DNA of 64,000 nucleotides, from the NCBI RefSeq assembly GCF_008369445.1, contig NZ_VTWH01000001.1:930001-994000 (forward strand), in the 5' to 3' direction. Source of the stretch: Aureimonas fodinaquatilis. Its GTDB lineage: Bacteria; Pseudomonadota; Alphaproteobacteria; Rhizobiales; Rhizobiaceae. Under the pieces are notes generated by a model that made no database searches, had not been told where the DNA came from, and saw only the letters and a program-made list of their open reading frames with translations. Positions 45,361-53,467 of the stretch are shown piece by piece; the stretch's first letter is position 1, and each line of letters begins with the position of its first letter. The position numbers were made by a program, and so were the translations under genes.

Positions 45361-46155
45361 ATGATTCCGCTGGAAAGGCAAAGCCGGATTGTGGACATTC
45401 TTGCCGGACGCCCGGCTGTGGGAATTGCAGAGCTGACTCGCGTGCTCAAAGTTTCACATATGACTGTGAGGCGGGATTTGCGGCAGCTTGAACGGGCCGG
45501 GCGGGTTGCAACCGTGGCCGGTGGCGCGCGGCTGACCGACTCCGTGCTGGCGCGTGAAGCGCCGCACATTGCCAAGGCAGAGTTTTGCCGTAAGGAAAAG
45601 GAAGCCATCGGTGCGGCAGCTGCCAGCTTTGTCGAACACGGGGCCGCAATTTATCTGGATGCCGGAACCACGGTGCTGGCATTGGCGCAAATGCTGGTCG
45701 GGCGCGACGACCTGACGGTGGTCACCAACGATTTTGCCGTTCTGGAATTTTTGTCAGCCAACAGCAAATGTGTGTTGCACCACACCGGCGGCATGGTGGA
45801 TCGCGAAAACCGCTCCTGCGTGGGCGAGGCTGCGGCCCGTGCCATACAGGGTTTTCGTTTTGATACGGCATTTATTTCGTCTTCCTCATTTGGCTCTGAC
45901 GGGCTTTCGGTTACCGACCCAGGCAAAACGCTGGTGAAACAGGCCGCCAATGAAAGTGCGGTCAGAACCGTGCTTCTGGCAGACAGCACCAAGTTTGGTC
46001 AGCGCGCACCCTATGCCGCACTTGGGCTGGACAGGTTGTCGATCATCGTCAGTGATGAAGGGTTGAGCGATGATGCGAAGGCGGCGTTGACTGCCGCAGG
46101 CGTTGAAATTGTGATTGCGAAAGGCGGGCAGGGTGAACGAAGCAAAAGCGCGTGA
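45361..46155 (+). CDS. DeoR family regulator of the four-carbon acid operon
   Basis: 264 residues. The N-terminal DeoR winged helix (MIPLERQSRIVDILAGRPAV, LKVSHMTVRRDLRQLERAGRV) is followed by the sugar-phosphate-binding DeoRC domain (YLDAGTTVLALAQML, VVTNDFAVLEFLS, LLADSTKFGQRAPYA). It lies within the operon between otnI and otnC, and probably represses it through the TTCACAAAAA inverted repeat before ltnD, sensing a phosphorylated intermediate. Its 3' end overlaps otnC by 23 bases. Confidence 0.9.
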   Translation: MIPLERQSRIVDILAGRPAVGIAELTRVLKVSHMTVRRDLRQLERAGRVATVAGGARLTDSVLAREAPHIAKAEFCRKEKEAIGAAAASFVEHGAAIYLDAGTTVLALAQMLVGRDDLTVVTNDFAVLEFLSANSKCVLHHTGGMVDRENRSCVGEAAARAIQGFRFDTAFISSSSFGSDGLSVTDPGKTLVKQAANESAVRTVLLADSTKFGQRAPYAALGLDRLSIIVSDEGLSDDAKAALTAAGVEIVIAKGGQGERSKSA

Positions 46156-46756
46156 ACTGATCTGCGCCATGGGCCACCGGCTTTACCAGCGCCGCCTTGT
46201 GCATGGTACTGCCGGAAATATCAGCCTGCGGCTGGAAGATGGCTGGCTGGTGACGCCCACCAATACCTGCCTTGGCGAGCTGGACCCGGCAAGCATTTCC
46301 CGGCTGGATGCAACCGGGCGTCTGATTGCCGGAGACAAGCCTTCAAAGGAGGCATTTCTGCACACATCGGTCTACGATGTTCGGCCGGATGCGCAGGCAA
46401 TCATTCACACCCACTCAACCCATTCTGTTGCGGTGTCCTGCATGGACCATCCCCACGGCTGCCCGCCCATTGAGCCGTTGACGGCCTATTACGTCATGCG
46501 GGTGGGGGAGCTGGCACTTGTGCCCTATTACCGCCCCGGTGATAAGCGGCTGGCTGATGCCGTGCGTGAAGTTGCCGTGCGCCATGCCTGCGTGCTGCTT
46601 GCCAATCACGGTCCGGTCATTGCCGGAAAAGGCTTGAACGAGGCGCTTTATGCCTTGGAAGAGCTGGAGGAAACCGCGCGGTTGAAACTGCTGCTGGATG
46701 GGCACCGGACCAAGCCGCTGACGGCGGAGCAGGTTGCCGAACTGACCTTGATTTGA
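46133..46756 (+). CDS. otnC: 3-oxo-tetronate 4-phosphate decarboxylase (class II aldolase family)
   Basis: About 207 residues from GTG 46133 (NEAKARELICAMGHRLYQRR), preceded by GGCGGG; a TTG at 46115 adds six residues. Class II aldolase/adducin fold: LVHGTAGNISLRLEDGWLVTP, the zinc ligands in IIHTHSTHSVAVSC and NHGPVIAGKGLNEALYALEE, plus Glu in PSKEAFLH. It decarboxylates 3-oxo-tetronate 4-phosphate to dihydroxyacetone phosphate, completing the pathway into glycolysis. It is the last gene of the operon and overlaps the DeoR gene. Confidence 0.92.
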   Translation: MNEAKARELICAMGHRLYQRRLVHGTAGNISLRLEDGWLVTPTNTCLGELDPASISRLDATGRLIAGDKPSKEAFLHTSVYDVRPDAQAIIHTHSTHSVAVSCMDHPHGCPPIEPLTAYYVMRVGELALVPYYRPGDKRLADAVREVAVRHACVLLANHGPVIAGKGLNEALYALEELEETARLKLLLDGHRTKPLTAEQVAELTLI

Positions 46757-46764
46757 AACAACAA

Positions 46765-46788
46765 CGCCGCCGGAATAACCCGGCGGCG
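46765..46788. terminator. Hairpin between converging otnC and ABC transporter genes
   Basis: CGCCGCCGG and CCGGCGGCG are perfect 9-bp arms with a 6-base loop. There is only a weak T-run on the minus strand (TTGTTGTTT), so it probably acts for both converging operons. Confidence 0.7.
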
Positions 46789-46813
46789 CTGGATTGTGAT
46801 CATTGGATGCACT

Positions 46814-47611
46814 TCAGCCAATCAGCAGTGCATCATCGTCCAGATCTTCACCGCCACGCACCTTGCGGAACATTTCGATCAGATCTTCCACCTGCAGATT
46901 GCCGCGATTGTCGCCGGTGACATCCAGCACAACCTTGCCCGCATGCAGCATGACCGTGCGGGAGCCATAGTCCAGCGCCTGCCGCATGGAATGCGTCACC
47001 ATCAGGGTCGTGAGTTTGTGTTCATTGACCAGTGACTGGGTCAGCTCCATGACAAATTCGGCCATTCCCGGGTCCAGAGCCGCCGTATGCTCATCCAGCA
47101 GCAGCACCTTGCTGCCCGCCAGGGTGGCCATAACCAGCGAAAGCGCCTGCCGTTGCCCGCCTGAAAGCGAATCCATACGGTCGCCCATGCGGTTTTCCAG
47201 CCCCAGCTTCAGCCCGGAAACCCGCTCGGCAAACATGGCCCGCCGCTGGCGTGACAACGCCGGGCCAAAGCCCCGCCGCGCGCCACGCGCCGCTGCCAGC
47301 GCCAGATTTTCCTCGATGGTCAGCGCGCCACAACTTCCCGTAAGCGGGTCCTGAAACACGCGCGCCACCAGTTTGGCACGCTCGGCGGTGGCTTTGCGGG
47401 TAACATCCTGACTGCTGATGATAACGCGGCCCTCGGTGGCCAGCACATCGCCCGCCAGAACGCCGAGCATGGTGGATTTGCCGGCGCCGTTGGATCCGAT
47501 AACCGTGACAAACGAACCATTGTCTATTGTCAGGTCCAGCCCGGACAGCGCCTGCTTTTCCAGCGGCGTGCCACGACCAAAAGTGACGCCAATTCCGGAA
47601 AGCTCGATCAT
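46814..47611 (-). CDS. ABC transporter ATP-binding protein of a COG2984-type importer
   Basis: 265 residues with Walker A GSNGAGKSTMLGVL, signature LSGGQRQALSLVMATL and Walker B VLLLDEHTAALDP. The His after DE is the form seen in the COG1101 group, partner of COG4120 permeases and COG2984 binding proteins. The related TrpXYZ system imports tryptophan-like compounds in Gram-positives; substrates in alphaproteobacteria are not fixed by sequence. It overlaps the permease by 4 bases (ATGA). Confidence 0.9.
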   Translation of the reverse strand: MIELSGIGVTFGRGTPLEKQALSGLDLTIDNGSFVTVIGSNGAGKSTMLGVLAGDVLATEGRVIISSQDVTRKATAERAKLVARVFQDPLTGSCGALTIEENLALAAARGARRGFGPALSRQRRAMFAERVSGLKLGLENRMGDRMDSLSGGQRQALSLVMATLAGSKVLLLDEHTAALDPGMAEFVMELTQSLVNEHKLTTLMVTHSMRQALDYGSRTVMLHAGKVVLDVTGDNRGNLQVEDLIEMFRKVRGGEDLDDDALLIG

Positions 47612-48489
47612 GCTGCCACTCCCCCGCGGCGCAGCCGCGGCAATATCAGCGCAATCGCCACCAGAACCGCTGTGACCAGATTAAGGTCTGATGCCTTGAG
47701 GCCGAGGGAGTCGGTGGAAAGCGCTGTCTGAATGGCAATACGGTAGATGATTGAACCGGCAACGCAGCCGATCAAAGTCAGCAGGATAAGCCGCGAGCGG
47801 AAAATGGTTTCGCCGACAATAACCGCGGCAAGACCGACAACAATGGTGCCGACGCCCGAAGTGACATCAGCAAAGCCATTGGTTTGCGCAAACAGCGAGC
47901 CACCCAGCGCAACCAGCGCATTGGAAAGAGCAATACCAACATATATCTGGCGATTGGTGTTAACGCCCTGCGCCTTTGCCATGCGGGCATTGGCTCCCGT
48001 GGCGCGCATGGCAAGGCCGATATCACTTTCCAGAAAGCGCCAGAGCAGCAGCAGAACGATGACAACCAGAGCCAGCACAAACAACGGCCTGACATAATAA
48101 TCCGGCAGGCCATGGCCGTAAAACGGCGTCAGCATGGTTTCCTGATTGATCAGGGCCACATTGGGCCTGCCCATGATGCGCAGATTAACCGAGAACAGCG
48201 CGATCATTGTCAGAATGGATGCGAGAAGGTTGAGGATTTTGAACCGGACATTGAGGAAGGCCGTGACCAGACCGGCACCCGAACCGGCAATCATGGCAAC
48301 TGCAGTTGCTGCCCATGGGTTCCAGCCAGCCAGAATCAGCACAGCCGCGACGGCTGCTCCCAGCGGGAACGAGCCGTCAACCGTCAGATCAGGAAAGTCG
48401 AGTATGCGGAAGGCCAGGTAAACGCCCATCGCCACAAAGGCGAAGACAAGCCCAAGCTCTACTGCGCCAAGAAACGCAATCTGGCTCAT
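47608..48489 (-). CDS. ABC transporter permease of a COG2984-type importer
   Basis: A 293-residue BPD_transp_2-type permease with about eight helices: LGAVELGLVFAFVAMGVYLA, FRILDFPDLTVDGSFPLGAA (a conserved COG4120 segment), RATGANARMAKAQGVNTNRQ (ATPase-contact loop) and GFADVTSGVGTIVVGLAAVI. It overlaps both flanking genes by 4 bases, giving a tightly coupled binding protein-permease-ATPase operon. Confidence 0.9.
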   Translation of the reverse strand: MSQIAFLGAVELGLVFAFVAMGVYLAFRILDFPDLTVDGSFPLGAAVAAVLILAGWNPWAATAVAMIAGSGAGLVTAFLNVRFKILNLLASILTMIALFSVNLRIMGRPNVALINQETMLTPFYGHGLPDYYVRPLFVLALVVIVLLLLWRFLESDIGLAMRATGANARMAKAQGVNTNRQIYVGIALSNALVALGGSLFAQTNGFADVTSGVGTIVVGLAAVIVGETIFRSRLILLTLIGCVAGSIIYRIAIQTALSTDSLGLKASDLNLVTAVLVAIALILPRLRRGGVAA

Positions 48490-49439
48490 TCGATAACCTG
48501 ATTTGCGCGCGCCAGCACTGCTTCAGGCAATTCAACGCCCATTTTGGCAGCCGCAGACTTGTTGACAACAAGGTTGCTGCCCGAGGCGATTTCGACCGGA
48601 ATGCTGCCTGGCGCTTCGCCCTTGAGGATGCGTGCAACAACTTCGCCGGTTTCAACGCCGACCTGATGATAGTTGAAGCCCAGTGCGGCGAGAGCACCGC
48701 GCTCGACGGAATCGGTGTCGGCAGTGATCAGCGGCAGGTCGCTTTCATCGGCAACAACCAAAGCTGCTTCCAAAGCGGAAATGATCGTGTTGTCTGTTGG
48801 CACATAGATGACATCTGCACGGCCAACCAGTGCACGGGCCGCGTTCTGCACTTCGGCAGTGCGGCTGGCGGTGGATTCGATAACGCTGATACCGGCAGGC
48901 TCACCCGCGGCCTTCAACGCCGCCAGCAGCGAAACGGAGTTTGCCTCGCCCGGATTGTACAGAAAGCCGATCGTTTTGGCTTCCGGCAGAATTTCCTGAA
49001 TCAACGCCACATGTTCCACAACTGGCGACATGTCTGAAATGCCGGTTACATTGCCGCCCGGCGTTTCAAGTGACGTTACCAGCTCTGCGCCCACCGGGTC
49101 GGTGACGGCGCTGAACACCACCGGAATATCCCGGGTGGAGGAAACCACAGCCTGAGCCGAAGGAGTGGAAATTGCCACGATGACGTTTGGCGCTTCGCCA
49201 ATGAACTGGCGAGCAATCTGGGCAGCGGTGCCGGGATTGCCCTGAGCCGATTCATAAGTGAATTTCAGGTTTTCGCCATCCTTGTAACCGGCGGCTTCAA
49301 GCGCTTCCTTCACGCCATCACGCACGGCGTCGAGCGCGGGGTGTTCGACAATGGCTGTCACCGCCACGGAAACATCGGCAGCCATTGCCGAGGACGAAAC
49401 GGACAGTGCAGCGAAAAGCGCAAGGGCTGAACAACGCAT
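48486..49439 (-). CDS. ABC transporter substrate-binding protein (ABC_sub_bind, COG2984)
   Basis: 317 residues from ATG 49439, preceded by GAGGGGA, giving the signal peptide MRCSALALFAALSVSSSAMA; the longer frame to 49598 is rejected. The binding fold has VAVTAIVEHPALDAVRDGVK, NPGTAAQIARQFIGEAPNVI, VAISTPSAQAVVS, VFSAVTDPVGAELV, and ALGFNYHQVGVETGEVVARI near the end. It captures the substrate for the permease and ATPase encoded downstream. Aromatic amino acids or similar are possible, not shown. Confidence 0.9.
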   Translation of the reverse strand: MRCSALALFAALSVSSSAMAADVSVAVTAIVEHPALDAVRDGVKEALEAAGYKDGENLKFTYESAQGNPGTAAQIARQFIGEAPNVIVAISTPSAQAVVSSTRDIPVVFSAVTDPVGAELVTSLETPGGNVTGISDMSPVVEHVALIQEILPEAKTIGFLYNPGEANSVSLLAALKAAGEPAGISVIESTASRTAEVQNAARALVGRADVIYVPTDNTIISALEAALVVADESDLPLITADTDSVERGALAALGFNYHQVGVETGEVVARILKGEAPGSIPVEIASGSNLVVNKSAAAKMGVELPEAVLARANQVIE

Positions 49440-49539
49440 TGGAAATCCCCTCAATAAAAAAATATCATCTAAAGCGTAAAGCCAGTGAGCGCGCCGGAAG
49501 TCAACGGTCCCGGCGCAATTCCATGGCATTTTCATCTGC

Positions 49540-51924
49540 TTATGGCTTGTTTGTAACGACTTCCGGCTCTTCGGGGTTGCCCTGCTGCTCTCGTGCAACG
49601 ACTGTCATTGTGCTTGGTGCATAGGCCAGCCCGGCCTCATCCATGCGTATTTTCAGCCTGCGGTTGAACTCACGGCCAACGCCCCATTGCATCAGCGGTT
49701 TTGTCCGAATTGCGCCCTTCAGCACAATGCCGTCCGGCGTGAACTGGTCGACGCCCCACAAGTCAAAGGGAGAAAGAATGTTGCGCTGATATTGCGGATC
49801 GCGGGAAAGCTCTGCTCCCACCTCGCGCATGAACTGCGTGACCTGGTTCAGATCGGAATGGTAGCCGATTTTCAGGTTGACCGTGTAAACACCAAATCCG
49901 CGTGACGAGTTTTTCAGTGCCTTGATGCTGGAAAACGGAATGGAGTGCAGCGCGCCATCGCCATCACGCAGTTTCAATGTCCGGATTGTCATTCCTTCCA
50001 CTGCGCCCGCCCGGTCGCCGGTGTCCACAATGTCGCCGATGGAAATCGTGTCTTCAAACAGAATGAACATGCCGGTGATGACATCCTGCACCAGTTGCTG
50101 AGAGCCGAAACCGACTGCCAGACCGATAACGCCGGCACCGGCAAGCAGGGGTGCAACATTCAGGCCGATATTGGCCAGAACGGCAATCACGGTAATGATG
50201 GTGAGCGCAATGAACACGAAATTGCGAACCAGTGGCAGCAGGGTTTTGGTGCGGCTGGACTGATGCTTCTGGCGGCCCCGCTTGTCTGTCGGGGCAAGTG
50301 CGCCCTCAATCCATCCATCCAGTGTTATCCAGATGAGCCAGCTGATCATCAACACGCCGGCAATTGCCAGAATTGGCTTGGTCAATGTCCAGCCGACATC
50401 CGTCATCAGCCAGGATTTCAAATCAAGATCCCACACATCCAGGCAGGCAAACAGCACAATGACCAGAATGGCGATCTGGATGACGGTGCGCAGCAGCTCC
50501 ATGTACCGCGCCATGATTGCCTGCCGCGGGCTTTGCCTGCTGCTGCGGTTGTGGGTTGCACGGGAAAGCGCGTTGTCGACCCAGGTCGCGCCCAGAAGTC
50601 CCAAGGCAACAATCAGCAGCGCAAGGGACGCGTCAACCAGAAAGCTGCGACTGTCATTTCCGCCGCCAGCCAGCCGCGCCACCACGTTGATGCCGATGAA
50701 CAGCATGGCCAGCAGGTGCCAGTAATTGCCAAACACCGTGATGACGCGGTGCAGAAGACCGGCTCCGCGGGTTTCATCCGGCACATGGCGGCCTTTCAGA
50801 ATCAGGCGCTGGACGGTTATGCGATGGCGGAAAACGAAGAACAGCGACACCGTGGCCATGACCAGCTCGACCAGCAGCTGCAGAATATCAGTCGTGTCCC
50901 AGCCGATAACAAAACGGATGGGCGGATCTGTCAGAGCAGTCGTTATGCCGGCCAGAGCAACGATACTTGCCACCCAGTTCAGCAGGCGCTTTTGCGAGTA
51001 GGTAACAAGATGCCAGCCGCGGGATGGGCCAAGCAGAATCAGCAGGCTGTAGCAGATCTGCCAGGCTGCAACAGACGCCAGCCCCGGCAATGCGATGACC
51101 GCCAGTATTTGCCTCTGCCTGGCCGGCAATTCGACAAAGCTGGCATAAAGCATCAACGCGGCCAGTCCGGCTATTACCGGCAACAAGCCCAGAAACAGCC
51201 GGCGAATTGTTACCAGCGCCACCTGTCTGCGCTGGGTGGGGCGGTTGACCTGATGGCGCATTCGGCGCAGCGGCGGCAGCCAGAACAGCGCAAGAACGGT
51301 TGCCGCCACCAGACCCCAGCCGATCAGTGCCTTGAGAACAAAACCTTGCAGCACGCCGCTGGCCAGCCCATCCCCCAGCTTGCTGCTGATCTGTTCCATC
51401 GCCTTGGAAAATTTGACATCAACGGGCGCGCCCAGAGCGGCGTTCGGCAGGGTCTGGCCAATATTGGAAAGCCCCTCGGTAACTGTCGAGAGAAGCCCGT
51501 CATTGGTGATGATTGGCGCGGCGGCAGGTTCTTCCGCCGGGGCGGGCTCTTCCGCTGGCAGGGGTTCTGCCGGTGCACCCGTTGCCGCTGATGCGGGGTC
51601 GGCAGCACCATCTGCCGGCTCGCCAGTTGTCGGAGCCGTTGCCGCCAGCCCGGTTTTCAGACTGTTCAGGTCTTGCAGCAATGTATCGCGTGCCGGCGGG
51701 TTGTTCAAAAGCTGAATGACCCGGTCTATCGCCTGAATGTCACTCTGCAACGGTGTCACTGCGGCTGGGGCTGCCGGTGCCGGTGCCGGTGCGTCCTGCG
51801 CATAAACTGGCTGTAAAAGAGGAAACGCAAGAATGAGCAGAAGAAGAACAAGTCTGGGCAAAGGAACACCGGATTGTTGTTGCAGACTGGAAAGCGGCGA
51901 GCAGAAGCGCTCATTTAACGACAA
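49540..51924 (-). CDS. Large mechanosensitive channel of the MscS family
   Basis: 794 residues, far larger than MscS (about 286). A signal peptide ends at LLQPVYAQ (about 43). A periplasmic region of about 170 residues rich in Ala, Pro and Glu (about 44-180) follows, then about eleven hydrophobic segments. The MscS core is at about 590-760: GAGVIGLAVGFGSQQLVQDV, FILFEDTISIGDIVDTGDRAG and GMTIRTLKLRDGDGALHSIP. It probably releases osmolytes on hypo-osmotic shock. Its overall size is like the MscM/YjeP/KefA-type extended channels. A GTG at residue 20 could be an alternative start. Confidence 0.9.
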   Translation of the reverse strand: MSLNERFCSPLSSLQQQSGVPLPRLVLLLLILAFPLLQPVYAQDAPAPAPAAPAAVTPLQSDIQAIDRVIQLLNNPPARDTLLQDLNSLKTGLAATAPTTGEPADGAADPASAATGAPAEPLPAEEPAPAEEPAAAPIITNDGLLSTVTEGLSNIGQTLPNAALGAPVDVKFSKAMEQISSKLGDGLASGVLQGFVLKALIGWGLVAATVLALFWLPPLRRMRHQVNRPTQRRQVALVTIRRLFLGLLPVIAGLAALMLYASFVELPARQRQILAVIALPGLASVAAWQICYSLLILLGPSRGWHLVTYSQKRLLNWVASIVALAGITTALTDPPIRFVIGWDTTDILQLLVELVMATVSLFFVFRHRITVQRLILKGRHVPDETRGAGLLHRVITVFGNYWHLLAMLFIGINVVARLAGGGNDSRSFLVDASLALLIVALGLLGATWVDNALSRATHNRSSRQSPRQAIMARYMELLRTVIQIAILVIVLFACLDVWDLDLKSWLMTDVGWTLTKPILAIAGVLMISWLIWITLDGWIEGALAPTDKRGRQKHQSSRTKTLLPLVRNFVFIALTIITVIAVLANIGLNVAPLLAGAGVIGLAVGFGSQQLVQDVITGMFILFEDTISIGDIVDTGDRAGAVEGMTIRTLKLRDGDGALHSIPFSSIKALKNSSRGFGVYTVNLKIGYHSDLNQVTQFMREVGAELSRDPQYQRNILSPFDLWGVDQFTPDGIVLKGAIRTKPLMQWGVGREFNRRLKIRMDEAGLAYAPSTMTVVAREQQGNPEEPEVVTNKP

Positions 51925-52064
51925 GACAATTTATGCGGCAATAACGAGGCGGACGGCAGCATTTCTCTCGATCTTTCAATCTTCTGAAAGGCTGTCATTC
52001 CTGGTCGGCCGCTTTGTTCTGTCGTTGAAGTGATGGCGCTTCCGCCAGGATTACTCTCGCCGCC

Positions 52065-53096
52065 TTACTCCATTTCCAGCGCTCGCAGACTGTCCTGCAT
52101 GGCTGTTGATACGGCTATTCCGTCTCTGTCTGATTGCGCGCGCGCGGCCTGCCGACGCTCGCCCGGCAGGCGGTCGGTGCCGGCATCGCGCATTTCGGCA
52201 ATCAGCTCCTCCACCCGCATTGCCAGAGGGGCAATGGCCTGCGCTCCCGCTCGCGGGTCGATCACAATGATGGTCTGCCCGGTGTGCGGGGTCTGCGCTC
52301 CCGGGTGGCTGGACCAATCCACCTCGTGGCTGAATTTTCCGCCCACCAGCGCGGCGCACAGAATTTCCACCATCAGCGACAAAGCAGACCCTTTGTGGCC
52401 ACCAAACGGCAGAAGTGCGCCACCGGCAATAATCTCTGCTGCATCCGTCGTTGGCTCCCCCCGGCTGTTGACACCCACGCCAGCAGGCAAAGGCTTTTTC
52501 TCCCGCGCGGCAATCTTAACGTCGCCATGCGCCATGACCGATGTTGCCTGATCAAACACCAGCGGCAAACCATTGGCGCGCGGTGCGGCAAATGCGATGG
52601 GGTTGGTGCCGAAAACCGCCCTGCGTCCGCCATGTGGCACCACAGAAGCCATGGAATTGATAACAGAAAGGGCAACAAACCCTTCCTGCGCGAAGGGTTC
52701 CACATCCAGTGACAGGGCAGCAAAATGGTGTGAGTTTCGAATGGCAATTGCAGCTATGCCGTTGCGCGTCGCCTTTTCCACCAGCAGCGGACGCCCGGCC
52801 ATCAAAGCCGGTTGGGTGAAACCGTTTTGCGCGTCCACCCGAACCAGTCCGGGCGCCGCATCTTCAACCTGCGGAACCGCCTTGCCATCCACCCAGCCGC
52901 TTTTCAACGTGGAAACATAGCCTGCCATGCGGAAAAGCCCGTGGCTTTCCGCGCCATCCCGCTCGGCGCTGACGCAATTGTTTGCAAGGATATCCGCCAC
53001 TGTCTGCGAACACCCATGGCGGCGCAAAATCGCCGAAAGCCTTTTTGTCAGTGCGTCAAAAGAAAACCGGGTGCTGTCTTCAATGTGATTTTCCAT
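52065..53096 (-). CDS. Ldh family NAD(P)-dependent oxidoreductase (malate/ureidoglycolate/L-sulfolactate type)
   Basis: A 343-residue Ldh_2 family protein. FDALTKRLSAILRRHGCSQTVADI, AERDGAESHGLFRMAGYVST, AIRNSHHFAALSLDVEPFAQ (catalytic His) and GTNPIAFAAPRANGLPLVFD are family landmarks. MAHGDVKIAAREKKPLPAGV and GGALLPFGGHKGSALSLMVEIL complete the fold. These enzymes reduce or oxidise 2-oxo/2-hydroxy acids or cyclic imino acids; which one cannot be read from sequence. The operator shared with glycerate kinase suggests a role in hydroxyacid use. Confidence 0.9.
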   Translation of the reverse strand: MENHIEDSTRFSFDALTKRLSAILRRHGCSQTVADILANNCVSAERDGAESHGLFRMAGYVSTLKSGWVDGKAVPQVEDAAPGLVRVDAQNGFTQPALMAGRPLLVEKATRNGIAAIAIRNSHHFAALSLDVEPFAQEGFVALSVINSMASVVPHGGRRAVFGTNPIAFAAPRANGLPLVFDQATSVMAHGDVKIAAREKKPLPAGVGVNSRGEPTTDAAEIIAGGALLPFGGHKGSALSLMVEILCAALVGGKFSHEVDWSSHPGAQTPHTGQTIIVIDPRAGAQAIAPLAMRVEELIAEMRDAGTDRLPGERRQAARAQSDRDGIAVSTAMQDSLRALEME

Positions 53097-53143
53097 AAGT
53101 CCCCTGAAACGCTCTCACACTTTGCTCTGCCGCATTATCCTGT

Positions 53144-53167
53144 CGTTGAAACGTGACCGTTTCAACG
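53144..53167. promoter_or_regulatory. 24-nt perfect palindromic operator upstream of the Ldh gene
   Basis: CGTTGAAACG-TGAC-CGTTTCAACG is a perfect 10-bp inverted repeat centred 59.5 bases before the Ldh ATG. A -10-like GATAAT follows on the minus strand (53134-53139), as GACAAT does at the glycerate kinase copy. Confidence 0.78.
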
Positions 53168-53294
53168 GGAATTGCTTTGGGTGTCTTTGTTTTGCCTTTT
53201 CTACACGCCATAGCACGCGCCGACGCAAAGCGAGACTGCACGATACACTGGACGAAAAACGAAACTGCGTTATGTCATCTGATCGGAACTGAAT
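53168..53294. other. Intergenic stretch between the Ldh operator and galU promoter
   Basis: I see no gene here. It separates the two divergent promoters. Confidence 0.4.
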
Positions 53295-53324
53295 TTGATT
53301 GCTCAATTCAACCATAAGTATAAT
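53295..53324 (+). promoter_or_regulatory. galU: Promoter of galU
   Basis: TTGATT (53295-53300), an 18-base spacer and a consensus TATAAT (53319-53324). The leader to the ATG would be about 140 bases. Confidence 0.65.
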
Positions 53325-53328
53325 AGTT

Positions 53329-53347
53329 GATAGGAATTGTTCCTATC
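53329..53347. promoter_or_regulatory. Palindrome at the galU transcription start
   Basis: GATAGGAA-TTG-TTCCTATC is a perfect 8-bp inverted repeat beginning four bases after the -10 element, so it spans the expected start site and would suit a repressor. Confidence 0.6.
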
Positions 53348-53467
53348 TGACATGCCCGATAAATACCGAGCAGTTTCGCTGCAGCTGTACAAAAACAAAG
53401 CGATAGAGTGTGTTTGTGCTCAGGTGAGGCAAGTCCACTCTGGATTGAGATCTGGAGAAATCTCTTA

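Noticed and set aside
49945-51591. 548-codon open frame on the plus strand
   Set aside because: It lies antisense to the MscS-type channel gene, with Gln/His/Arg-rich nonsense composition and no ribosome binding site.
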